NCBI GenBank assembly: GCA_002495685.1
Contig: DAGJ01000017.1
Span: 1-43,836 of the forward strand
Length of the DNA stretch: 43,836 bases
DNA from: Methanobrevibacter sp. UBA412
Lineage (GTDB): Archaea; Methanobacteriota; Methanobacteria; Methanobacteriales; Methanobacteriaceae
Reading direction: 5' to 3'
In this document: positions 8,390 through 17,435 of the stretch, in pieces
Layout: every line of letters starts with the position of its first letter
How positions within the stretch are numbered: position 1 is the stretch's first letter
The notes under the pieces: model-generated
The model's database searches: none
What the model saw: only the letters and a program-made list of their open reading frames with translations
What the model was told of the DNA's origin: nothing
Translations under genes and position numbers: made by a program

Positions 8390-9859
8390 TTATTTTTTTA
8401 TTTTAAATTTTATTTCAAATCCTGTACCTTCACATTTTTTTTCAGTAATTGTTCCATCTATTTGTTCAATTAAATTTTTTATAATTATAAATCCTAAAGT
8501 ATGAGGTTCATTGATATTTATTTCTTCAGGTAATCCTATTCCATCATCTGTGTATGTTAATATAAAAATATTATCTTTCATTTCAGTATTAATATTAATA
8601 TTTCCTTTTACATTATCAGGATAAGCATGTTTCAAGGAATTAAATACTAATTCATTAATTATTAAACCAATAGGGTTTGCATATTTTGAATTTATTTCAT
8701 CTTCAATTAAATCTACTGTGAATGTTATATTGTCACAATCATATACACTTATTAAACTGGTTAATAGTTTTTTTAAATATTTTTTTAAATTTATATGAAT
8801 TAAATCTGGGGATTGATAAATTTGTTCATGAATATAACTCATAGCTCTAATTCTTGCATTTGTACTGTTTATGATTTCTTCTGAATTATTAAAATTATAT
8901 CTTGTATCTAATTGCATTAAACTTAAAATAAGTTGTAAATTATTTTTAATTTGGTTGTTATCTTTTAAATGCTCATCTTCAAAGTAAGAATCTATGATTT
9001 TGGGATCATATTTACTTAAATCCTGAACAAAACCTATAAATGATTCAACACCTTCAACATTACTTGTGAAAAATTTACCATAATAATAAATTCTTTTAAG
9101 TCCTGATTTAGTTTTCACATAAGTTATTAAATTAAAATCTGAAAAAGTTAGGTATGCTTCTATTTCTTTTTGTTCTAATTTTTTATGTTCTTCTTCATTT
9201 AAGTGTTTAGCTATTATGTTCTCTTCAGGATTCAAGCTTTTAGAATCTATTTCTAAAATATTAAAAATTTGTTCTGTCCACATATATTTATTTTTGCTGT
9301 CCCAGTAAACATAAGCTACTTGATTTTCTTCTTTAATTAACTTATTTGTTTGACTTTCATTTTTTTTAGTATTTTTGGATTGGATTTCATTTTTTGGGGT
9401 TAATATTAAAACATAATCTTTAAATCTTGTTAACTTTTGATTAATAATATTTAATAAATTTTGATTTTCGAAAATTTTTAGATAAATATTAAAATTTTTT
9501 CCTTTTAATGTTTGATAAATAATTTTATAATAATAAGTTTCTTCCATATCTTCAAATATATGACTTATTTCTTTATTTGTTAAGTTTTCAAATATATTAT
9601 CTGTATCCTTAGGATTTTCTGAAAATATTTCATAAAATTTACTTAAACTTGTTGGGTAAAGTATGATAAATTCATCAAGTTTTTCGTCATATTCTAATAT
9701 ATCTAAATCATAATTCATGAAATTGAATAAATTTATTAAATCACTTAAATCCTTTTTCTCCCTTTTTGTTTCTTTCATGTTTGGAATGAAATTTGTAGGC
9801 TTAATATACTTCTTACTTAAAGTATTATTTTCAGGATCGTGTATGACTACATTTTTCAT
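8390..9859 (-). CDS. HisKA_2-family sensor kinase homologue lacking phosphoacceptor His
   Basis: This is a cytosolic signalling protein of 489 residues without membrane segments. Residues 1-150 form an N-terminal domain that resembles those of the kinases at 38080 and 41799. A PAS-like domain follows at about 180-285 (ending IGFVQDLSKYD), then a HisKA_2 dimerisation region and an HATPase domain. The HATPase has N402 (NELVFNS), the D-x-G-x-G box DDGIG (438-442) and a GTGF loop, so ATP binding looks intact. The usual phosphoacceptor block E-I-H-H-R-V-K-N-N-L reads K-D-N-N-Q-I-K-N-N-L, with Asn301 and Asn302 in place of both histidines. It is therefore probably a pseudokinase or signal-binding ATPase. 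RBS GAGG precedes the ATG; it leads the operon with 8059 and 6984. Confidence 0.85.
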   Translation of the reverse strand: MKNVVIHDPENNTLSKKYIKPTNFIPNMKETKREKKDLSDLINLFNFMNYDLDILEYDEKLDEFIILYPTSLSKFYEIFSENPKDTDNIFENLTNKEISHIFEDMEETYYYKIIYQTLKGKNFNIYLKIFENQNLLNIINQKLTRFKDYVLILTPKNEIQSKNTKKNESQTNKLIKEENQVAYVYWDSKNKYMWTEQIFNILEIDSKSLNPEENIIAKHLNEEEHKKLEQKEIEAYLTFSDFNLITYVKTKSGLKRIYYYGKFFTSNVEGVESFIGFVQDLSKYDPKIIDSYFEDEHLKDNNQIKNNLQLILSLMQLDTRYNFNNSEEIINSTNARIRAMSYIHEQIYQSPDLIHINLKKYLKKLLTSLISVYDCDNITFTVDLIEDEINSKYANPIGLIINELVFNSLKHAYPDNVKGNININTEMKDNIFILTYTDDGIGLPEEININEPHTLGFIIIKNLIEQIDGTITEKKCEGTGFEIKFKIKK

Positions 9860-9912
9860 TTTAATAGCCTCTTAAATTATTATTATATGTATCTTGTTTA
9901 GTTATTACTTTT

Positions 9913-9928
9913 AATTTATATATAATTT
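9913..9928 (-). promoter_or_regulatory. probable TATA box for the 9859-6984 operon
   Basis: On the minus strand this reads AAATTATATATAAATT, about 55-70 bases before the kinase start at 9859. It lies in the 146-base gap after the helicase gene. Spacing fits an archaeal promoter with a short leader, and suggests that kinase, small protein and nuclease can be transcribed separately from the helicase. AT richness makes this uncertain. Confidence 0.35.
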
Positions 9929-10005
9929 TATATTTGATTTTTGAACAGGTTTATTTTTATTTACTATTTTAATATAAGTTTAAAACAATTTTTAGCAATT
10001 ACAAA

Positions 10006-12612
10006 CTATTTTGTTATATTTAATAATAATTCATTAGCTTCCATATGTGATGGGTTGCTTTTTATAGCTTTTTTAAGAAAATTTACAGCCCCATATTTAT
10101 CATCTTGTTTATTTAATATGGCACCTATAAGATATAAAGCATTAGAGTTTGTTTTATCTTCATTCAATATATCATTACAAATTTCTTTTGCATAAGTTAA
10201 ATTATTACTTTTATAAAAGTTTAATGCTTCATTATACTTTGATTTATCTGAATTTATTTTTTCTAGTTTTGATTTGTAATCATTCTTATCTGCTGATGTT
10301 TGTTTTTTAGTCTTTTTTAAATGTGATTTAGTTTTTTGTCCCATTTCATGATACATATAATTAAGGATTGTTTTTGTAGCTTTTTTATGCAACGGTTTGT
10401 TATCATTTCCACATTTAGGTGAATAAATACAAGAAGGACAACCTTCTTCACATTCACAATTATCTAATAAATCTTTTGTACTCTTAACTAAATCTTTAAA
10501 TACTTCTATTGCTTTTTTAGTAATCCCAATTCCGCCTTCATAAGCATCATATATGAAGATTGTAGCTTCTTGTGTATCTTTATGATAATTAGTACTTAAT
10601 CCTCCAATATCAAATCGATCACACATAACATGTAAAGGGAATAATCCAATTAAAGCATGTTCTGTTCCATGTAAACCTCCAGCAAACACTTCTTCATCAT
10701 CAAATGTATCTTCTAATTTATTTTTTATACTTTCTGGTATGGTGAACCATAACCCTTTAGTTCTAAAATTTAATGGGGGTAAATCTAAAATATAAGAACC
10801 TACAGTTTTGCTGAATTGAATTTTCTTGTATCTATGATAATCTTCGGATACTTCTAATTCACCATAATGCACTGTTAAGTCTCCAAATTCTTCTCTTTTA
10901 ATTTTACTTATAATATTAATATTCACACTTTTTAAAACACTAGTATGATAATTAACTTTATGTTTTATTACATTCACATAATGACTTTTAAGATTCACAT
11001 TATCTACAATGTAAGTTTCACCCTTATTTATTAAAACTGCACCGGGATGTGCTTCTCTATACATTTGAGAACGTTCCATTACTTCTAAAAGTTTATTATT
11101 ATTCATAACTTTAAAAGAATCATTACTTAATTGATTAAGTGAACAAGTAAAACTTGGACTATCATCATAAGGGTAAGTATATAAACCATTAGTAACTGTA
11201 ATTTCTTTTTCTTTAACTAAATCATTTAATATTGATTTTGTTGCATTAAAATATTCTTCTGATTCTTTAAAATCAAATGGTAATTCATTTGCTGCACATA
11301 TTAAATGAGATTTAATTAACATAGGGTTATTTAAATCTATAACTACATTTTCATGAGGTTTATCAAAGAAAAATTCAGGGTTTTTCATAAAATATTGATC
11401 TAATTGATTTTCAAATGCAACTAATATGACCAATGATTTATTTGTTCCTCTACCAGCACGTCCGCCTTGTTGCCATACGCTAATCATTGTTCCAGGATAA
11501 CCACTTATAACAACTGCATCTAATGAACCAATATTTATTCCTAATTCTAAAGCATTAGTGCATGTTACTCCTAAATATTTTCTAGATTTTAAACCATCTT
11601 CTATTTCTCTTCTATCTTCAGCTAAATATCCTGCTCTATATGCTGTAATCTTATTAGTCAATTGCTTTTTATATGTTAACATATCATTTTTAGCCCACAT
11701 TGCAATTAATTCAGCAATTTTACGAGAAATAGTGAAACATAAAGTTTGAACATTTTTTAATAATAAAAAAATAAAAATATATTCTGTTTCTTGATGAATA
11801 CTGGGAGCATCATCATTTTTTTTCCCATTTCTTTTTTTGTAAGGATTATACAAGATAAAATCTTTATCACCACTTGGTGAAGTGTCCTCACTGATTAATG
11901 TAAATTTTTCACCAGTTAATCTTTCAGCTAATTCTGTAGGATTTGCTAGAGTTGCACTACTTAAAATAAATTGCGGGTTACTTCCATAAAAATTACAAAT
12001 TCTTTTTAATCGTCTAATAAGAAATGCAACATTGGATCCAAATATTCCTTTATAATAATGAGATTCATCAATCACAATAAATTTGAGGTTACTGTAAAAA
12101 CGTTTCCATTGATGGTGCCAAGCAAGAATATGGTGTAATTGGTATGGGTTGGTTAAAACTATTCTAGCTTTTTGTCTAATCCCATATCGTGAACTTTTAG
12201 GTGTATCTCCATCATATGTTGCTGGTTTAAAATCCATTTTTAAACCTTTTTCTAGTTTTTTAAGAACATCTAATTGATCATAACTTAAAGCTTTCGCAGG
12301 GTATATGTATAAAGCTGTAGCATTTTTATCATTATATAATTTTTCTAAAACAGGAATGTTAAAAGCTAAAGTTTTACCAGATGCTGTAGGTGTTGTTATT
12401 ATTATATTTTCACTATTTCGAATGTGTTTTATACTTTCTGCTTGATGTTTATATAATTTAATATTTTTACTTTCAAAGTATTCAATAAAATTAAGGTCTA
12501 AATTATCTACTTTCATGTATTCTGCTTTTTTTCCTGGTATTGTTTCAATATGGGCAATTTTATCTTTGAAACGAATATCTTCTTTAAATTTATCTACAGC
12601 AGTTTTTTTCAT
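10006..12612 (-). CDS. DEAD/DEAH-box helicase, YprA/MrfA (Hrq1-like) family with C-terminal TPR
   Basis: This is an SF2 helicase of the YprA/MrfA/Hrq1 family, which translocates 3'-5' and acts in repair of cross-linking damage. Helicase core: Walker A TPTASGKT (74-81), DESH (182-185), SAT (219-221), motif VI QQGGRAGRG (381-389). A long C-terminal part carries the zinc-binding MZB/DUF1998 cysteines C719, C721, C725, C728 and C734, with GGIG near 693. Residues about 790-868 form two TPR-like helix pairs (YNEALNFYKSNNLTYAKEIC; YGAVNFLKKAI), an addition to the usual family architecture. The gene is divergent from the UvrD-like helicase at 12893 across a 280-base gap. A MrfB-like nuclease lies three genes downstream on the same strand. 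Confidence 0.9.
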   Translation of the reverse strand: MKKTAVDKFKEDIRFKDKIAHIETIPGKKAEYMKVDNLDLNFIEYFESKNIKLYKHQAESIKHIRNSENIIITTPTASGKTLAFNIPVLEKLYNDKNATALYIYPAKALSYDQLDVLKKLEKGLKMDFKPATYDGDTPKSSRYGIRQKARIVLTNPYQLHHILAWHHQWKRFYSNLKFIVIDESHYYKGIFGSNVAFLIRRLKRICNFYGSNPQFILSSATLANPTELAERLTGEKFTLISEDTSPSGDKDFILYNPYKKRNGKKNDDAPSIHQETEYIFIFLLLKNVQTLCFTISRKIAELIAMWAKNDMLTYKKQLTNKITAYRAGYLAEDRREIEDGLKSRKYLGVTCTNALELGINIGSLDAVVISGYPGTMISVWQQGGRAGRGTNKSLVILVAFENQLDQYFMKNPEFFFDKPHENVVIDLNNPMLIKSHLICAANELPFDFKESEEYFNATKSILNDLVKEKEITVTNGLYTYPYDDSPSFTCSLNQLSNDSFKVMNNNKLLEVMERSQMYREAHPGAVLINKGETYIVDNVNLKSHYVNVIKHKVNYHTSVLKSVNINIISKIKREEFGDLTVHYGELEVSEDYHRYKKIQFSKTVGSYILDLPPLNFRTKGLWFTIPESIKNKLEDTFDDEEVFAGGLHGTEHALIGLFPLHVMCDRFDIGGLSTNYHKDTQEATIFIYDAYEGGIGITKKAIEVFKDLVKSTKDLLDNCECEEGCPSCIYSPKCGNDNKPLHKKATKTILNYMYHEMGQKTKSHLKKTKKQTSADKNDYKSKLEKINSDKSKYNEALNFYKSNNLTYAKEICNDILNEDKTNSNALYLIGAILNKQDDKYGAVNFLKKAIKSNPSHMEANELLLNITK

Positions 12613-12892
12613 AATAACCCTAAATAATTTTCTTATTTAATACTTTAAAACTTATATTAATTCTTTTATAATAATGTAATATCTATATTTTTTATTATAT
12701 TAATATTATTCCATGCTTATTCGGTTTATAGATGTATTGTTTATTTTTAAAATGATTACTTTTTTTTTGCTCTTAGGAAATTTATTTATAATTTAAATTA
12801 CTTAATAATTAATTATTAAATAAAAAAACATACATAAATGAAAACAATTAAAAAAAAATTTCATTTAAGTTAAAAGGGGAAATTATAATTTT
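12613..12892. promoter_or_regulatory. divergent promoter region between two helicase genes
   Basis: This 280-base AT-rich gap separates the minus-strand MrfA-like helicase from the plus-strand UvrD-like helicase, so both promoters must be here. No clear operator palindrome was seen. AAAAGGGGAAA at about 12872-12882 is the ribosome-binding region for 12893. Confidence 0.4.
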
Positions 12893-15337
12893 ATGATAAC
12901 TTATAGTCAATTTAAAAATATTGTCGTAGAAGATTTAAGTAGAGATATTAATTCAAATATTGAACAAAATAAGGCAATAAGTTCTAATTTAAATGATTCT
13001 TTATTTTTAGTTGCAGGTCCGGGTAGTGGGAAAACAACAGTTATTGTTCTTAAAATTTTAAAATACATTTTTGTTGATGATGTTAAACCTGAAGAGATTC
13101 TTGCAACAACATTTACTAAAAAAGCAGCTAATGAATTAAGTTCTCGTATTCTTAGTTGGGGACAAACAATAAAAGATGTTATCATAAATAAAATGTTAAT
13201 TGCTGATGATGATATTTTACGTAAATTAGTTAGATTAGACTTAAATCAAATATTAACAGGTACATTAGATAGTATTGCTGAAGAATTAATGAGAATCCAT
13301 AGGGATCCTGGAACAAAACAGCCGGTAGTCATTGAAGATTTCATCACTCGAAGTGTTATGTTAAATGTAGGTTTATTTAAAAATGAACGTTATAAAAATA
13401 AAGATTTACAAAAGTATCTAGCTAGTCTTCTAGGGAGAGATGTTTTAACAAATCCTTCTAAAATGAGTGAAATTCTCTTAAGTATTAAAGATAGATTATA
13501 TTATGATTTGATTGATTGGGATAAAATACAGCATGATGTTAATTCAGAAGGTTCAAAGGTTGCTTTAAACTGTATACGAAATTATGTTAATGAATTAGAA
13601 AATCGTAACATGTTAGACTTTGTAATGTTAGAATATCGATTTTTAAAACGCTTGAAAAATAATAAATTAAATATTTTTTTAAATAATGTTAAGATTTTAT
13701 TAGTTGATGAATATCAAGACACAAACTTGCTTCAGGAAAAAATTTATTTTAAAATAGGTAATCATGCTATAAAAAATAATGGAAATATTACAGTAGTTGG
13801 GGATGATGATCAATCTTTGTATCGTTTTAGGGGCGCAACTGTTGATTTGTTCACAGATTATAAAAAAAGAGCAGCTAAATCATTAAATACTGAAATTATT
13901 GAAATAAATTTAAAAAATAATTATCGTAGTAGTAAAGATATTGTTAATTTATGTAATGATTTTGTGGAATTAGATTCACATTATCAAGAAGCAAGAGTAA
14001 AAGAAAAACCCCAAATTAAATTTGCAAGAGAAGATATGAAAAATATCCCAGTTTTAGGAATGTTTAGAAATAATGGGGAGCAATTAGCAGCTGATTTAAG
14101 TAAATTAATTAAAAACTTAGTAGAAGGAAAAGAAGTAGAATTACCAGTTAAAAGGGTTTTAACCTCTAAAAATTCTGAAAGAATTAGTAGTGATGATGCA
14201 GATATTGCATTAAATAGTCGTAAATTAAGTATGGATTTAGCAAAAGATAAAGAGTCTATTAAATTACAGTTAGATCCTAAAAATGGTTCTCCTTCAGATA
14301 TTGCTCTTTTAACTTACTCTCCAAAAGAAAAAAATAGTAATGGTTATCTTTTCCCTTACTATTTAAAAAAACGCTTAGAAAAATTAAAAAATCCAATTGA
14401 AGTTTATAATCCAAGAGGGCAAGATTTACAGGGAATTCCCTGTGTAAAAATTTTCTGTGGTTTAATGTTGGAATGTATTGATCCTGCAGGCAAAGTCCAA
14501 AAAAGTATTCATAAAATTCCTACTATAGCAAATCATAATATGCGAGAATGGAGGAAAGCTGCACTAGAATATGTTGATCAATCACCTGAACCAAATAAGC
14601 CTATTTCTTTAAATGATTTTTTAACACATTGGCAAGCAAGAATACCATTTAAATTAGATAATTGGCCTGATAGGGCTAGTTTGATAGATCTTGCATATAA
14701 ATTAATTACTTGGGTACCAGATTTACAGGATGATGTTGAAGGTTTAGTTTATTTAGAAGCTATAACAAAAACAATAACTCAAACAGGATTTTTCAATGAA
14801 TATAATGCACATATTATATTTGATGCTAAAGGTGAAATTGAAAGTAAAAGTATTAATGAAGCAATTTGGAATATTTTTATACCTATATCTATGGGTGGGG
14901 TAAGTATTGATGAATCTTTATTATATACATTACCTGAAAATCGTTTGAATATAATGAGTATTCATCAATCAAAAGGATTAGAATTTCCACTTGTTATTGT
15001 TGATGTGGGATCTAGATTTAATAAAAATCAAGCAAGCACTAGTCAATTCAGATTTCCCAAAAAACAACCTAAAAATGAAAGTTTAGAAGATAAAATCAGA
15101 TCTTTTAGTACAATAGGTGAATCTAAACGTAATGTTGTTGATCGTAATTTTGATGATTTAACAAGATTATATTTTGTAGCTTTTTCTCGTGCAGAAGATG
15201 TTTTAATTCTTATTGGTTTGTATCCTAATATTAATGGGTACATGACAAAAAGTACACATAAAACAATTCCAAATGTTGCCTTAGGATGGAGTCGAGATGA
15301 AGAATACATTGGTTTTAATGAAATATATTTAATATAA
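12893..15337 (+). CDS. UvrD/PcrA-like superfamily 1 DNA helicase (AddA-like)
   Basis: This is an ATP-dependent 3'-5' DNA helicase of 814 residues. SF1A motifs in order: Walker A GPGSGKTT (42-49), motif Ia TFTKKAANEL, Walker B VDEYQDTN (D272, E273), motif III GDDDQSLYRFRGA, motif IV NNYRSS, motif V SIHQSKGLEFP (about 690), and motif VI near LYFVAFSRAED. It lacks the C-terminal nuclease domain of bacterial AddA; a separate nuclease gene begins 26 bases downstream, so the two probably form a helicase-nuclease complex for DNA end processing, by analogy with AddAB/RecBCD. That functional pairing is inference from order and domains. Confidence 0.9.
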   Translation: MITYSQFKNIVVEDLSRDINSNIEQNKAISSNLNDSLFLVAGPGSGKTTVIVLKILKYIFVDDVKPEEILATTFTKKAANELSSRILSWGQTIKDVIINKMLIADDDILRKLVRLDLNQILTGTLDSIAEELMRIHRDPGTKQPVVIEDFITRSVMLNVGLFKNERYKNKDLQKYLASLLGRDVLTNPSKMSEILLSIKDRLYYDLIDWDKIQHDVNSEGSKVALNCIRNYVNELENRNMLDFVMLEYRFLKRLKNNKLNIFLNNVKILLVDEYQDTNLLQEKIYFKIGNHAIKNNGNITVVGDDDQSLYRFRGATVDLFTDYKKRAAKSLNTEIIEINLKNNYRSSKDIVNLCNDFVELDSHYQEARVKEKPQIKFAREDMKNIPVLGMFRNNGEQLAADLSKLIKNLVEGKEVELPVKRVLTSKNSERISSDDADIALNSRKLSMDLAKDKESIKLQLDPKNGSPSDIALLTYSPKEKNSNGYLFPYYLKKRLEKLKNPIEVYNPRGQDLQGIPCVKIFCGLMLECIDPAGKVQKSIHKIPTIANHNMREWRKAALEYVDQSPEPNKPISLNDFLTHWQARIPFKLDNWPDRASLIDLAYKLITWVPDLQDDVEGLVYLEAITKTITQTGFFNEYNAHIIFDAKGEIESKSINEAIWNIFIPISMGGVSIDESLLYTLPENRLNIMSIHQSKGLEFPLVIVDVGSRFNKNQASTSQFRFPKKQPKNESLEDKIRSFSTIGESKRNVVDRNFDDLTRLYFVAFSRAEDVLILIGLYPNINGYMTKSTHKTIPNVALGWSRDEEYIGFNEIYLI

Positions 15338-15363
15338 AGATATTTAATGGAGGGAACTAACTT

Positions 15364-16572
15364 ATGAAGTTATCATCAAGAAGTCAAGCATTTATAATGC
15401 CGGAATATAATTTAACAGGAGATTTGCTAAGTTTTTTAACATGTAACCTACAATATCGTTATCAAAACAAGGCAACTTTACCTCCAAGTAAACCAGTACA
15501 ATTATGGTTTGGTGAATTTATTCATGGGATAATGGAAGAAGCATACTTAAAATATAATGATGCTCATAAAAGTTTCCCATGGGATTGGAAAAAAGATATT
15601 AGGCCATTAGAGGAATTAATTGATAAAAGATTACAAGTTAGAGGTTTATATCCCCCTGAAAAATATTACTGTCATTTTACTCATCCTAATAATAATCAAG
15701 CTCAATGTAGTACTAATCAACATCCTCATAAATTATTATATAGTTTTCGTGCAGAAACTGCAATAAATAAATTAGGACCATATTTATTTCCCTTAATAGA
15801 TAATGCTGAAATATTACTTAAAGGTATGAGGACTATGCCTAATTATAAAGATGGGTACAGTAGGAGTAATTATTATAGTATTAATGGGGTTATTGATGTT
15901 TTAAGCAGTATAAAGATAGAGGAGAATATTAAACCTCAAAAAAGCTTAGATGAGTATAAACAAAAAAACATAATATTAGAATATTTATTTAAAGATGAAG
16001 ATTTTCAAAATAATATAAAGAAAATTTCATCAGATAAATATGAAATTATTATAGATTATAAAGGAATGAAAAGACCACCTTTAAATAGCAAAAATTGGCT
16101 TCGTCATAATTGGCAAATACAAACATATGCATGGTTAAGAAGCATGCAAGAAGGTAGTAAACCTGTAGCTGCAGGTATTATATTTTATTTAAATGAGTTA
16201 GCACCTTCTAATGAAGATTTACAACTTATTCAAGAAGATTTAAAAAATAATTTATCCGATGTATCAGGTCATAGTAGGGATGAAAATTTAATTAAACAAT
16301 GGGATGTAAGTAAAAAATATCCAAAACTGTCTGAAAAGTTTATGATGGATAGATGTGTTAGAATCATTCCTATTAAAGATAAATCTATTAATTTCGCTTT
16401 AGAAAAATTTGATGAAGTAGTGGAGGATATTGAAAATAGTACTATCTGTGAATTAGCGGGTAAAAATATTAAACAATCTTGGAAAGCAGATGCAGATGAG
16501 AGAACTTGTAATGCATGTGATTTTAAAACTTTTTGTGATAAACATAAACTTGAGGAAATGACAATACCTTAA
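15364..16572 (+). CDS. PD-(D/E)XK nuclease with Cas4/AddB-type Fe-S cysteines
   Basis: This is a RecB-family nuclease of 402 residues. Nuclease motifs: H54 in FGEFIHGIMEEAY, D178 in NGVIDVLS, D231-Y-K233 in IIDYKG, and the downstream Q251/Y255 motif (WQIQTYAW). One N-terminal cysteine, C27, and three C-terminal ones, C382-x2-C385-x5-C391, match the 4Fe-4S arrangement of Cas4 and AddB nucleases, in which the cluster pins the N- and C-termini together. There is no cas gene or CRISPR array nearby, so a Cas4 role in spacer acquisition is unlikely. AGGGAAC precedes the ATG. It is in an operon with the UvrD-like helicase (26-base gap), suggesting an archaeal AddAB-like end-resection pair. Confidence 0.85.
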   Translation: MKLSSRSQAFIMPEYNLTGDLLSFLTCNLQYRYQNKATLPPSKPVQLWFGEFIHGIMEEAYLKYNDAHKSFPWDWKKDIRPLEELIDKRLQVRGLYPPEKYYCHFTHPNNNQAQCSTNQHPHKLLYSFRAETAINKLGPYLFPLIDNAEILLKGMRTMPNYKDGYSRSNYYSINGVIDVLSSIKIEENIKPQKSLDEYKQKNIILEYLFKDEDFQNNIKKISSDKYEIIIDYKGMKRPPLNSKNWLRHNWQIQTYAWLRSMQEGSKPVAAGIIFYLNELAPSNEDLQLIQEDLKNNLSDVSGHSRDENLIKQWDVSKKYPKLSEKFMMDRCVRIIPIKDKSINFALEKFDEVVEDIENSTICELAGKNIKQSWKADADERTCNACDFKTFCDKHKLEEMTIP

Positions 16573-16649
16573 ATATTTTTTCTTTTTATTGTTTCAAATA
16601 ACTTTTTTTTAAATAAATTTTTTAAGAATAAAAGAGCTTATAGTATACT

Positions 16650-17414
16650 ATGAAAATTTTATATTTTAGTGGGACTGGAAATAGTTTATATGTAAGTAAA
16701 AAAATTGGGGGAGAACTATTAAGCATTCCACAATTAATTAAAAATAATCAATATAAAATTGTGGATGACCTGGTTGGTATTATTTGTCCGGTTTATTGTA
16801 TGACAATGCCTAACCTTGTAAAAGAATATTTAACACAAGTTGAAATTAATTGTGATTATTTATTTGTAATAATGACTTATGGATCCTCACATTTTAACTC
16901 TTTATCTGATGTTACACAAGTATTAAATAAAAAAGGATTAAGAATTAATTATTCTAATTATGTTTTAATGGTGGATAATTTTATACCTTCATATGATATT
17001 AAAGAGCAAAAAGAGTTGCATGATAATAAATCAATAGCTTTAGAAGTCAATAAGATTAAAGAAGATATATTTCTTAGAAAAAATTATCAACCTTCTATTA
17101 ATAAAGTTAGAGATAAAGTCATGGAATTGGTTTATAAGATAATTTATAAAGTATTTTTACGATTTGCAGTTAATTTATATTTTGATTATGAATCATGTAA
17201 TCAATGTAAAGTATGTTATAATATTTGTCCTAAAGGTAATATTGAATTAAAGGATAATATTCCATTTTTCAATGATAATTGTGCTTATTGTTTAGCTTGT
17301 ATTCAAAATTGTCCAAAAGGTGCTATTCATGATAAACGAGAAAAAAATTCAGAACATTTTAGAAATCCTAATGTTAAACTTTCAGAATTAATTCAGAGCA
17401 ATAACCAAAATTAA
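16650..17414 (+). CDS. EFR1-type flavodoxin-ferredoxin protein (copy 1)
   Basis: This redox protein has a flavodoxin-like N-terminal domain and a C-terminal two-cluster ferredoxin. The FMN phosphate loop FSGTGNSLY lies at about 5-13. The ferredoxin part has CNQCKVCYNICP and CAYCLACIQNCP, each a complete C-x2-C-x2-C-x3-C-P set, enough for two 4Fe-4S clusters. It probably transfers electrons between flavin and Fe-S partners; the partner is unknown. The ribosome-binding site is weak. It stands 21 bases before a close paralogue (17436-18197) with which it is co-transcribed. Confidence 0.88.
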   Translation: MKILYFSGTGNSLYVSKKIGGELLSIPQLIKNNQYKIVDDLVGIICPVYCMTMPNLVKEYLTQVEINCDYLFVIMTYGSSHFNSLSDVTQVLNKKGLRINYSNYVLMVDNFIPSYDIKEQKELHDNKSIALEVNKIKEDIFLRKNYQPSINKVRDKVMELVYKIIYKVFLRFAVNLYFDYESCNQCKVCYNICPKGNIELKDNIPFFNDNCAYCLACIQNCPKGAIHDKREKNSEHFRNPNVKLSELIQSNNQN

Positions 17415-17435
17415 TATAATAGGAGATTTTTTTCA

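Noticed and set aside
15364..16572. CRISPR Cas4
   Set aside because: Cysteine and nuclease motifs fit Cas4, but there is no array, cas1 or cas2 in the window and the gene is paired with a UvrD-like helicase, so an AddB-like role is preferred.
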